Part shown: piece after piece, positions 1 to 10,500 of the stretch
How positions within the stretch are numbered: position 1 is the first letter of the stretch
Layout of the letters: each line of letters begins with the position of its first letter
DNA from: Smittia aterrima
Taxonomy: Eukaryota > Arthropoda > Insecta > Diptera > Chironomidae
DNA: 64,000 nucleotides
Reading direction: 5' to 3'
NCBI GenBank assembly: GCA_033063855.1
Contig: CP093829.1
Location: forward strand, 18,631,537-18,695,536
Made by a program: the position numbers and the translations under genes
The notes under the pieces: generated by a model
Databases searched by the model: none
Seen by the model: only the letters and a program-made list of their open reading frames with translations
What the model was told of the DNA's origin: nothing

Positions 1-3000
1 TTCGGTCGGCAGTCAAACGTTGATAACCATTCGCCACTTGTTGAGCTCTGAAATGAGTGTGAGAGAGAGAGAAGTGTCGTTAAAAAATGTGTAATTTACA
101 GTCATTAAGAATTATAAAAAAAAAACTTTGAACAGATTGTGATAAAAACAAAATTTCATTCTCGCACATTTTAGTTTTTTTGATTAGATCGAAAAAAAAA
201 GGTTTTGTGTCTAATGATAAGAGAATCTCGGGTTTTTCTTTTTCAATCAATACAAACCGCGCAACAAGCATCAAGTTCTTTTATGTCTCGAATCTTGTTT
301 ACATTTCTGTTTTCACAAACTTACTCGTCACGAACAAAACAATATCTTTCAATTTGGTTGATAAAGAATGACAATCAACGTCACAGTCGACGTCAAAACC
401 ATGATCGTGAGTAGGTGACAAGAGGCTCAAAGTTGCAGTGAAACGCTCACGCTTAACCGAGTAAAAGGTCTGTTATCATGAGTTACGAATCCATCACGAG
501 CACAACCGGTAGACTTTGATAAATGATAAGAGATTATTTAATTTGTTGCAAAAGTGAGAATTGGAATGTTTTGAAAGTCTAAAAATATCTTCAGCAAGAG
601 GGCTTCTTATCATGAACTTGAAAAGAAGAACGATCAATTTTGATGAATGTCTTTCATTGTCGTCCCGAGTATTTTGTCGCTCGTTTTCATTTACGAATTG
701 CATTTACTGTTAACAACTCTTATCAATCAATTATGGACTCGGAGAAGCAAACTTTGGCCATTTCCTTGAAAGACCTTGTAGTTTTATCCACAAATCAAGT
801 TCTTGCTTTCAGAAAACTGTTTTCTCAAGCCTGTTTGAATCTTTTTTCGAAATGTTGTAGAATGTGCTCTGATAAAGAAACGGGAAAAGCTTAAGCCTCA
901 CTCGTTTCAAATAGAAAAGACGAGCGCTTAATGGATCAACCGAGACTTCTAAATGCCTCTCATGTGGGAGAACCTGTTTATCATCATTGAGCCTATTTCA
1001 GAGAATGTTCCCGGATATTTGGTTCTTTGAATTGTTTCAACGTCGAAAATATAAAATACAATCACGCAAGACCAGACCACTGACGGCCCTTTTATTCGAC
1101 CAGCAACTACCTAAATCATCCAAAAAGATCAGTTCTTTGTTATTATTGGGTATTATTGTTGGTTCGCGACTTTATAAGCGAACTCGAAAAAAAAAAGCTG
1201 CGATTAAAGTTTTTCCTCGATTTAATGATACTTCATTATAAAACCTCGACGGCGGTGTGGAAACGAAATATGGAGAATAAAACGATATTGCTGTCGAGTG
1301 TTGAATGGAAATTATATCTAATGCAAATCACCGCATAACACATAGGAGCTTAGATAAATTTAATTTAGATTTCCTTCATCGATTGATGTCTGAAATAATT
1401 CATTTCATATGAGAGAGGTAGCAATCAAGATCTATTTCATCTATGAACTTGAGAGTTACATGAACCTTCTCGTGTAACCACAAAAATGTTAATTGTATCT
1501 CTATAAAGCACAGCATTTTTGCAATCTGATTTGACGCGGTTTCCTTTTGTTTAGTGCTGAGCTTTCGTCGACATTTTTGCCAAAAAAAAGTGGTCGCGAG
1601 TGTGTTGTTTGGTGTTAAACTTAACGATCGGGTAATAGGAACCATGCTCTAAAAAGTCATTACGAGCAATTTTTATCGGCAAATGTTATAGCTTTCGAAT
1701 GGAGATCTGATGACGGACGAAAAATGTTCTCCTCATGTATTTTCCACTTGCACTTTTTTGTGATGTCGGATGAATTCAGAAAATGTTTGAAGAGAATTTT
1801 AATGGCTCCTTTATTTTGCGCTCTCTGTTGTTTTCATTAAATACTGAGAAACGAGTCTGCATTGTGTTCAAATATTTAATTAAAAAATAATACAAGAGCG
1901 TCTAATGGCAGACGAGGCAAACAAAAAAAAACGAAAAGAGATTTGCATAAATTGGATAAAGACCGCAAAATCGAGAAGATCAACGCACAATGCATGGAAG
2001 TGGCGGATTTGCCACTCATTTCTTTCTAATTTTAAAGCGGATTTTCGGCAAATAATCTCGAGATTTCGTGTCAGCGCGTCAAAATAATGAAATGAATTGT
2101 GCAACAGCGTTCATTGGAAGTTTCGCTAGCTAACAATATCGATCAAAATCAAACGAGTAATTACCGATTACAATGAAGCGATACACGTACTGAACTCGAA
2201 CACAGAATGTGAAATATTAACGAGCTTTGAGTGACACGAGAATTGTAATATATCCTGCTCGCTCTCCCTTTTACTTAACTAGCAGAAAAAAACTGAGTTC
2301 CTCGGCCGATGACTAGGAGCGGAAAGAGAAAATAAGAAACAATCGTAATTCGAATTAATTATTGTGATATTAGGTTTCGGCTCAATTGGTTGAACGACAC
2401 GACGGCCACTCACAGCGCAAGGACAACCGAACATAAAAAATGGGCCATTCGATGAGTTGTGCTGGTCAGACTCTGATGAGGAAAACAAAAATACATTCTC
2501 GCCCACGAGAGTATCGCGAGAACCCTCAAAACAAACGAGACAAGTTTGTCAAGTCTCGAGACTGAGTCTTGATCTTATTTGAATTTTCGTTTCTTCTTTC
2601 CTCTTTCTAACCCTTAATGATGGCTCAGTGTAAAAGAAGACAAAGTGATTGCGCGACGGATGCTCACAAGGAATAACGTTTTATGATGATCACTTTCATC
2701 TCTTAGATTAATCTCATAAAGGTTTTTCCAACTAAAGAGCAAAGAAGATAATAAAAGACTTGCGATCTAAAAGGACGCCAATTGACACAGTTCAGGATGC
2801 AACATCCCACTCTTTAACTCGTAGGCAGACGTAGGTGCTATATACACCCACTATATCGCAAGAAAGCGAATGTGACATTTCCAGGATGAGTAAAAATTCA
2901 CAAGTTGAAACTCAATATACACCCACGCAATCATAAAAGGGTATCTGCGTAATTAATGCTAGCTCGCTCCTTCGTCGTCACACAAATTGAAACTATAGAC

Positions 3001-4001
3001 TGTTACTGAATGGAATTAACACGGATGAAGCCATCATAGAGCAAATGATGATTAATGCCACACGTATCAGATTACGTCAAAGAATTATGTTTATGCGATA
3101 AAGACTCCAGTTGATTCGCAACACCAACGCAGTCACGAGCTTTTCACTCCTAGCGAAATGCTTTTCCATATGGAAGCAAGAATTTTCCTTTTAATCTCCC
3201 GACAGAATCTTAGGAATTGGAGCCACTTGACGGGCACTCTTGAGTCTTTCTCTCTTGAACTCGATAGTTTTTCAGTTGTCTCGAGAGAAGCGAGACAACA
3301 CTGAAGGAAAATCAATTAAATTTTCTTTTTCTCCTTCTGGCGATGCAACAAAAACGAAAGGTTTGCAACGTATGGAAGCGTATTGTTACTGTCCACTGAT
3401 TTAATAAACGATGCATTGAACCTAAACGGGCAGAGAAAGAGTGATTCAGACAAATGGAATGTTGCAGGAGAACGTAGATTTGCATAAAACTGTTCAGCGG
3501 TCCACAAAGAAAAAAAAAATTCACGCCGTTCGGGATTAGAATGCGTTTCGCGATTTACTGACACTGACGTTTGTTTCTTGATTGATTGACGTTAATTATC
3601 AGACTGTTACAAGCGATAGACACTGCATTTATCACGACATATCCAGATTTTTTGCTAAAGAGTAAACGCCCAATGTCTAAGTCAGATTTTCTCTAGTTTT
3701 ACTTACCGACTTCACTCAAATCCATAATACGGCAAAGGTTTTTCACTTTAATCAAACACTGATCCGTTTTTTAAGTCGAACAATAGCTTATTTCCTTTGA
3801 TTTTTTATTTGTTAATATTTTGCTCGAGCTTTTCTTGAACCATCTCTTTGAGTTTTGAAAACGTCTAACATTTTTTGTTCAATGAAAACGTCTGAGGTCA
3901 AATTCGAACCGTTAAAAATTCTTATAGGAAAAAAGTTTTTATCTGAGAATTACTTTTATTAAGCCTTTGAAATAATGGATTGGAATGAGATGATTCGAGA
4001 C
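1..4001. other. Gene-poor left flank, no recognised gene
   Basis: Open frames here are short, overlap on both strands and match no family I know. I see a GA tract at about 60-72, a possible splice donor (GTGAGT) at 407-412, and a perfect 12-base palindrome AGTCTCGAGACT at 2552-2563. A 12-base direct repeat, atatacacccac, occurs at 2840-2851 and 2915-2926. The first 400 bases could be a leader exon of a gene lying off the left edge or using this strand, but nothing decides it. The minus-strand poly(A) signal of TRAPPC3 probably lies at 3955-3960. Confidence 0.5.
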
Positions 4002-5922
4002 TTATTCTCCTGGGACTGTGTCCTCAAGCTTTCGAATGAATTTCACGCGACATTCAGTTGTTGAGTCGCCTTTAATTTGATCTTGAACGAACCAGCATTG
4101 AACTTCAAGTTGCACCATTTCTAATGCTCCTCGAATGCATCCGTTGATGATTCCATTGTAACGAAGATTTGCGAGATCAGTTGGAAGTTCGACGAACTCT
4201 GTTAAAGGATTGTTGTCGAAGACGAGAGAGAATTCGTCGCTCGATGCCGCCCAATTTGTAATCGTTGGTTGAATGTTAAGATACATTCTGAAATAAAACT
4301 TTAATCAGAACAGAAATTTTTAAATGAGTGTATCTTACCGGAATGCTGATTGAATCTTATCAGCAGTGTCTCTCATGTCAGTGCATCGCGAAGAATTTGT
4401 TTTCGACAAGAAGTCCTCAATAATTCTCATTCCCATGTTGTAGCCTAATCTCTCCAACTGCTTATTCACATCTTCAACATTCTCGAAATCGCGCAGCATT
4501 TGGGTGACGAGAGCTCCGTAAGTCAACGTCAATAGCTCTGAATTCTAAAAGAGATAAAGAATAGTTAAAATTTCATATTGAATGAGCATGTGCTATGTTT
4601 GATTTGATATTGAATCCCAAGTGACTTAAATTAATTCACAAATTTCATTTATTCTCTTAACTTAAACATGTCAAACATTTTAATTATCTCTGCATACAAA
4701 ATGAATCATGTATCGACGATTTTCCTGTCACTCAAGTGTCGTTAGTGCTGTGGATGCATGATTATCCGCTCATACATTTGTTGATTAGGCTGCGATGGCT
4801 GCTCTTTGTTGTTCTTATCACCGAACCGTCCGCCTTCGCCTCTAATTCTGTTCATCGCATGTCGATGACGACTTTCGTAAAGATATTTAGGACGTTGTTT
4901 AGGGATCTTCCCCTGAGCTTCTAGCTTTGCTCTAGCTGTTCGTCGAATAAGAATTCTTTTGTATTGTTCTACAAATTCGAAATCATTAGCAAATGCAATA
5001 AGAATTCAGAAAAATATTCAATTACTCACTGGCGTTGACATAAAGCGGTTCCTCTTCAGATTCTACTGGAGGCGTACTTGATGTCGATGGCTGTGGCGGT
5101 GGACTCGTTGCATTGCTTGAATTATATGTATTTACATTTGTCGTGTTTTGTTGAATTTGTTGTTCAGTCGATGGTATCATCACAACTTGCTGAGTTTGCT
5201 GTGCAGGCGATGTCGCGGTCGTCGCTTGATTCTGTATCTGTTGATTCTGTATCTGAGCTGAAGTCATAGTTTGTTGAGCGGGAATTTGAAAGAAGTTTCC
5301 ATTGATGTTGACGATTTGTGGTTGAGCTTGCTGCTCCGTCATCACAGGCTGATGATAAATAAATGTTTGACCATCCGGTAGCTGCACGATTTGCGGTTGA
5401 GGCGCTTGTGGTTGTTGTACAATGTAACTCGTGCCTTGCGCTCCTTGAATGATCGGAACAACCTGAATTTGCTGCCCATTTGCATTGAGCTGCTGCTGAA
5501 GTGACTGAAGGATGATCTGTTGGTTCCCTAATACTGTTGGCATCACCTGAATCGATCCAGTCGAGTCGTTGGGTTCCATTTTACAGTTTTGCATTATTTC
5601 TTCGAGATCCGGAGACTAAAACTCATTAGATTCCAGCTCCTGACTTAAAGCTCGACCTACAATAGCGAGAAATAGAATAATTTGTAGTTTCAAGCGAAAT
5701 ATTTGTTTCGTACCAGATAATAAAACTACAACTTCTTTCCTTCACATCTCACTCTCTCGAAACATCAAAAACACTTTGTCAAATCAAATTTTTTTTATGC
5801 AATTTACGATTTTCTCGGATTACAATTAAACGTCGAGCTTGCATTTTGTTTTTCACCGACGAGAAAAGTTATTAAAATCAACTTACGACTTTCTTAGAAT
5901 CCAATTTCGACTGTCGCGACAT
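4002..5922 (-). CDS. Trappc3: TRAPP complex subunit 3 (Bet3), 175 aa, 3 coding exons
   Basis: This is the palmitoylated Bet3 core subunit of the TRAPP tethering complexes, which act as Rab1/Ypt1 exchange factors at the ER-Golgi. Coding exons are 5887-5922, 4339-4544 and 4002-4287; together they give 528 nt. Exon 1 encodes only MSRQSKLDSKKV and ends at GTAAGT. Exon 2 resumes NSELLTLTYGALV, and exon 3 carries MYLNIQPTITNW and FVQDQIKGDSTTECRVKFIR. These are near-identical to animal Bet3, and the length is normal (about 180 aa). Intron 2 is 51 nt, but intron 1 is 1342 nt because it contains the whole NF-YA gene. The ATG was chosen because MSRQ is the family's N-terminus. A minus-strand AATAAA lies at 3955-3960, just past the stop. 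Confidence 0.96.
4648..4653 (-). promoter_or_regulatory. Probable NF-YA poly(A) signal inside TRAPPC3 intron 1
   Basis: AATAAA on the minus strand lies 89 nt past the NF-YA stop codon and about 100 nt before TRAPPC3 exon 2. NF-YA can therefore end inside the host intron, while TRAPPC3 transcripts must ignore the signal or splice across it. Confidence 0.5.
4742..5594 (-). CDS. Nf-YA: Nuclear transcription factor Y subunit alpha, 263 aa, nested in TRAPPC3 intron 1
   Basis: This is the sequence-specific subunit of the trimeric CCAAT-binding factor NF-Y. Exons are 5030-5594 and 4742-4968, total 792 nt, with splicing GCCA|GTGAGT to TTTGTAG|AACAA. Residues 1-180 are glutamine-rich, as in the NF-YA activation domain. 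Residues 182-209 (EPLYVNAKQYKRILIRR then TARAKLEAQGK) form the helix that binds NF-YB/NF-YC. Residues 212-237, including YLYESRHRHAMNRIRGEGGRF minus its last residue, are the CCAAT-contacting segment with its His and Arg residues intact. Met1 could instead be the ATG at 5579, which has the better AAAATGG context. The gene has its own AATAAA (minus strand, 4648-4653) before TRAPPC3 exon 2. A splice acceptor at 5657-5658 suggests a separate 5' leader exon. Confidence 0.96.
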
Positions 5923-6385
5923 CCTCTGCACGTTTTAGAGAAGAGTTTAATCCCAAATGTTTTGTTTTTAATCAATCAAGGATCTGATTAGTCAAGATTC
6001 TGTCCAATATTTTCTATAATGGCGGTGATTGGATGATTCTTTTACAGAGCTGTAGCAAGGAATTTTTTTGGACTTGTCGAGGTTCCTCAATTTGCACATT
6101 CCAACAAAAAGTTGAAGAACACCAACAGATGTCGCTATCACCTCCCCCAAAAAAAAAAGTTTAATTAAACTAACTTTCGATTTTCAGTTAAAACTTTTGT
6201 TTCGCCTCGGAAACGTTTATTCTTAAGGTTTAAAAATCTTTCATGATTGTCTTTTAAAAATATTTACAGTTTTGAGAGTTTTATGATTGAACTCTTTTGA
6301 TTAAAGTTTTTTCAGACTTGCTGAGATTGACTTGATTGCGATGTTGAAACGGTTTCTGTGTTGTTTCCAGAATTAGAATTTTGAT
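5923..6385. other. Promoter region of TRAPPC3 and 3' region of the H3 variant
   Basis: No coding sequence apart from a frame-shifted remnant of the H3-variant tail directly below 6386. Likely elements are a minus-strand AATAAA at 6216-6221 for the H3 variant and the CCAAT pair described separately. No histone-type 3' stem-loop was seen, so the H3 variant is probably polyadenylated. Confidence 0.5.
6004..6032. promoter_or_regulatory. Opposed CCAAT boxes upstream of TRAPPC3
   Basis: CCAAT occurs on the plus strand at 6004-6008 and on the minus strand (read as ATTGG) at 6028-6032. They lie 80-110 bases upstream of the TRAPPC3 ATG, in a usual position for NF-Y sites. An ATGGCGG motif resembling a YY1/Pho site sits between them. 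This is motif-level evidence only. Confidence 0.35.
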
Positions 6386-6466
6386 TTAAATGAATATTTT
6401 GATGATCTTTCCTTTAGGATGATCTTTCCTAAATCCTCGAACCCCATTGTTTCCAGAATTAGAATT
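6361..6466. repeat. 86-bp-offset tandem duplication in the H3-variant tail
   Basis: The 20-base stretch ttgtttccagaattagaatt begins at 6361 and again at 6447, an offset of 86 bases. Flanking blocks are also partly shared (the codons for VRG followed by a GGAAAGA-type segment). Inside the interval, gatgatctttcct is itself repeated at 6401-6413 and 6418-6430. Because 86 is not a multiple of three, the second copy lies in another reading frame. Confidence 0.85.
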
Positions 6467-6853
6467 CTGATTGTTCTTTCCTTTAATTCCTCGAACCCTT
6501 AAAGCTAATTGAAGATCTTTTACCATAATGGTCGTCCTGTTGGCGTGAATGGCGTAAAGGTTTATCTCGTTGAACAGTTTGGTGATGAAATCTTCTGCAC
6601 CTGTTTGGATTGCGAGCAAAGCGTCTGGTTGGAATCGAATTGTTTTAATAAATTTCATCGCCAGTTCTCGAATCAGACGTTCAAAGGGCAGCTTTGGAAT
6701 TAATAATCCAGGCATCGTCTGATAATACTTGATCTCTTGAGTGGCTCTTAGTCCTTTACGATACGGAGAATGTTGTCTGACGCTAGCGAATGGTGGTTTT
6801 CCTTTATTGAATGGTTGCGTTGACTTGCAGGCTGTAGTCTTCTTGCGAACCAT
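6386..6853 (-). CDS. Histone H3 variant, candidate centromeric H3 (CenH3/CID), 155 aa
   Basis: This is a single-exon histone-fold protein of the H3 family. Residues about 38-125 align with H3 from the alpha-N helix (TQEIKYYQ) through LLIPKLPFERLIRELAMKF to HANRTTIMVKDLQLALRVRG. The tail starts VRKKTTACKST, matching canonical ARTKQTARKST in register, so K4, T6, A7, K9, S10 and T11 are kept while R8 is Cys. The rest of the tail is about 11 residues short. Strong core divergence and Arg-to-Pro in LLIPKLPF (as in Drosophila CID) favour CenH3. Loop 1 has canonical H3 length, without the insertion typical of CENP-A, so a tissue-specific H3 variant is possible. About 30 extra residues follow RVRG, produced by a local duplication. 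The gene stands alone, not in a histone cluster. Confidence 0.85.
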   Translation of the reverse strand: MVRKKTTACKSTQPFNKGKPPFASVRQHSPYRKGLRATQEIKYYQTMPGLLIPKLPFERLIRELAMKFIKTIRFQPDALLAIQTGAEDFITKLFNEINLYAIHANRTTIMVKDLQLALRVRGIKGKNNQNSNSGNNGVRGFRKDHPKGKIIKIFI

Positions 6854-7507
6854 TTTTTCTCCGTTGATTGATGACGACCGATGCGAACAGTTAAAAAATT
6901 AAACGAGAACTGACGAGAATTTGCGACACATCAAATCGAATTCTCTGATGAATAAAAAGAAGTTTAGCTGAAACAAAAGGACCCCGAGTGTTGCTGTCTC
7001 TCACTTCACAAAAAAATCTTTCAATTTATCATGAAAATTACATTTTTTTTATTTTATTTTTATCATTTTATGCGATAGCAAGTTTAGCAGAAGAGCTCTT
7101 GCACTAACAAAGTAAATTATCCCCGTTGACGTTACTTTTGATTTCTCTTTATTTTTATTTGCGATCCAAACGTTTAAAGAAACTAAGCGAAACACTACGC
7201 AAAGTCGACAGTGAAACGGAAAAGAGTGAATTCCTCTTATTTTCTAAATGAAGTTAGAGCAAGAAGTTTACATTTAAAGTTGATTACGATCTCTTGTTTT
7301 AATTTCACTTTACATGTTTCTCTCGCTTCAATTTAACAACAAAAATTTTTACTGAATTTAAATACAACAAAAGAAAAACTCGGGTAGAGGCGAAAACTGA
7401 ATCCTCTAATTAAATATTTCCAATATGCTTGATGATGTGTTATGTTTTGCTTTTCCTTTCTCGTTTCAATCTTATTAACTAAAGCATTTAACTCGCGAAT
7501 GTTTTGC
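6854..7507. other. Spacer between HUWE1 3' end and H3-variant promoter
   Basis: No coding potential seen. It should contain the HUWE1 3' UTR (minus-strand AATAAA at 7148-7153) and the H3-variant promoter just above 6853. A T-rich stretch lies at about 7043-7066. Confidence 0.5.
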
Positions 7508-10500
7508 TTAGGCGAATCCGAAGCCTTCCGAGCATTCGTGGATCGCTTTCAGAAGGTTCGTTCGAAGTTTGTCGTAGGATTTGTAGACGGGCAAGTCGAG
7601 TTGATTGAAGCTGTGAAAGAGAATTTGTAAACAAATGTTTTGAAGAGCGGAAAAAACAATTTGAGCTTACCATGTGTGTGCAGACGGCAAACGATCTGTG
7701 GATCGATCGTCGCGATGAATTTGGAATTTTTGTGTGCCATTCATTCCTTCCAAAGCACCAAAGCCTTGCAACGGCACTTTCGATGTTCCTGTCACGAACT
7801 GTAGGAACTTAGCGCGTTCAGCTTGATCGAAGCTACGCAATGCTCGCCAGAACCATTGAATCTGTGAAAACAATTTCAATTTAGCGAATCATTTCTCTCT
7901 TTACTTTCAAAGCTTGTCTCACCTGAATTGATGTTGATTGATATTTGTGGTATTCAGTATTAGTTCGCAAGTCTTCGATGTCGATGTTTGGCAGTCCGGA
8001 GATGAGGAGCTCGAGCTCTTGTTCGTTAAAGATCGAAATAAGTCGTTTCGGGATGATGTCGTAGAAACCTTCCAAAAATGCGTTGAGTCTGTGAATTAAG
8101 AAAGTTTTAATTACCATGATCAATTTATTTCTCAGGATCTGTAACTCACTGTTGCTTGATTGAACCACTCATCTTGAGCTGGCACACCATTTGGATGTAC
8201 TCCAATTTGTTGTCTTCAGTCACAGCAATATTTCCACCGTTAGGGATGAGTTCTCGCACTTCAGTAACTCCAAACTCTTGAATTTCCAAGCTGAATGTCA
8301 ATTCATAGCCAAGCGTGTCGACTTTGTTTTCAATCAGATACACCAAGCCTTGATAGAAAGCGTAATCCTCGCTCTCCATGTCTGTGTACTTGACTTGAAT
8401 TCCAAGGATATGCTTGTAGAACGCGCGGGTGAAGTAACATTCAAGAAGTTTGTTATCGTAAATTGCTTTGGCTGTGAAAGAAAAGAAAAACAAAATAAAT
8501 ATTTGAAAGGTTTCTTAATTATCTAAACTTACCAATGACACGTCCAACAAACTTAAAGTAGCATAAATGATTTGGATTGCAATGCGATGATGGATTAATC
8601 ATGTAAGTGACACGATCGCCAGGCGAAACAGTGAAAAGCGCATACATTGGATTGAAGATCTCGCGTGAGATGATCATGTACCACTCGCGAAGCAAACCAC
8701 CAGCGTCTTGACCTTCTTCATCTTCGAACACGATGTAGAATCTATTCTTCCATTCTTCAGGATTGCGACGATAAAGCTCGCGGAAAGAATCTTCAAAGAC
8801 GTTGACACGATGAACGTGAACAGCCAACTCTTCGCGACGAATCCCATCATCAAGACGTTCCAGCTCGATGCGGAAATAGCGACGTTTGACATCAAAGTCC
8901 AGAACTCTTGTGTGATCAACCAAAACAGCGAATGGACCATCAGCCAAGTGAGTTGACGACTGTCGTAAGATTTGATTCAATACAACACGATGAGTTTCAG
9001 CAAATTGCAAGAATTTCTTTTGATCTGCTGATAACGGAGGTGGCGTTGGTTGTTGTTGTTGCGTGCCTGAAGTCGATGGTTGTTGACTTGTTGATTCATT
9101 CGATTGCGTTGTGTCCATTGGTGATAATCGTTCTGCCTGACTTGCGGCTGCTGTTTCTCCTTCCTGAGTCTGTTGAGCAGTCACATCAATAGGAATATTC
9201 AACTGAGCTGTCGCTTCTTGAGATCGAGAAGCGACATCGCTGTTGTTGTTTGCACTTTCCTCTTCTTGTGTTCTATCTACATTAGCACTGTTGTTATTTA
9301 CAATCTCAGCCGACGGTGGATTAATACTATTATCACTAGCCCCCGCGACTGGAGCAGATGTTGCTGCAGCGTTTCCAGGAGCAGCACTTCCCACTCGATT
9401 TAATAGACGTAAGGCGTTCAATGTACGATCGGCTGCAGCAGGAGTTTTTACTTGAGGAGCTGAATGAACGATGAAGAAGGCTTCTACAGCTGGTTGCAAA
9501 ACAAGAACAGCATGATGATCTTGTGTCTCTTCAAGTTCCTTCAAACAATCACTCAACGTGTTCCAGAGTGAATCAAGATTGAGAAGCTCACTCAATGGAA
9601 CTGTTTCCAGCTTCGTAAGTTGTTCTTCTATAAAAGTATCGCATGTCTTTGTGTCTTGGCGAATAGTGTCGCGAATTTGCGTAATCACTTTGAGGATCCG
9701 AAGGAAGAAACTTTGATTGGACGTCTTGGAGAGAAGTGGAGCCATTGACGGCAGTTGCAAATCATTTGACGTCTTTACTTTCGACGGAGCTGTGATAATG
9801 ACGGCATCTTTGGTGAATCGATCACGCAGCAGTCCTTTCGAGGTTGATGGACGGGAAAGCTCATCAGAGTCATCGCCCGTTGCCATCGTACCATCAGTCT
9901 TCTTATCGCCTTTCAGCGAATCATTCAGCTGTCTCAATTCCACCATCAAATTGTTGATGTGTTTCTGAACCATGTGTGACAGCTCAATCACACCCTTCAC
10001 GAGCAAATTGATGATCATGTACTTTGTTTTGCTTGAACATTGACTCAAGTTGATCAACAAGGCTGTGGCATCTTCAAGGCCATCTTCTGAGCAAGATTTC
10101 GAGGTCAACACTTCAACAGTTAATGCCAAGTGTCGCTCAGACTCTGGAAGTTTATCTGACATGTCTTCATTTTGCTGCTTCTCAGAGTAAACAATTGCAG
10201 GAGGAGGAACAGTAAAATCTGGCACAACTTCTGATTCTGTTGTACTTGATGTGCCTTCTCCAGTTGCAGGTTGAGCAGGAGTTCTTGACAAGTTGTTCTT
10301 GTATTTGTCATCAGCCAGCACCGTAGAGATCAAAGATAACAGTCGAAGAAGCTTATCAGTTAACATGCTGTTCTTTCGGATGATGTCGTACGAAAGCATA
10401 ATGATCAGCTGTCCGAATGGTGATTCCGTAAACGTTTTGATGTCGTGTTCACTGAACTCTTTGATCTGCTTGCAAATTGCTTTTAGCTGAACACCTTTAC

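Noticed and set aside
640..1338. Overlapping plus-strand frames of 60-84 codons near the left edge
   Set aside because: They overlap one another in different frames and resemble no known protein; treated as chance.
2552..2563. Perfect palindrome AGTCTCGAGACT as an operator-like site
   Set aside because: A single 12-base palindrome in a long non-coding region is expected by chance and has no promoter context.
4736..4924. Plus-strand open frame of 62 codons
   Set aside because: It is the reverse shadow of NF-YA exon 2, whose minus-strand translation is an unmistakable CCAAT-binding domain.
8708..9455. Several plus-strand open frames within HUWE1
   Set aside because: They lie opposite conserved HUWE1 coding sequence and have no family resemblance; they are shadows of the real frame.
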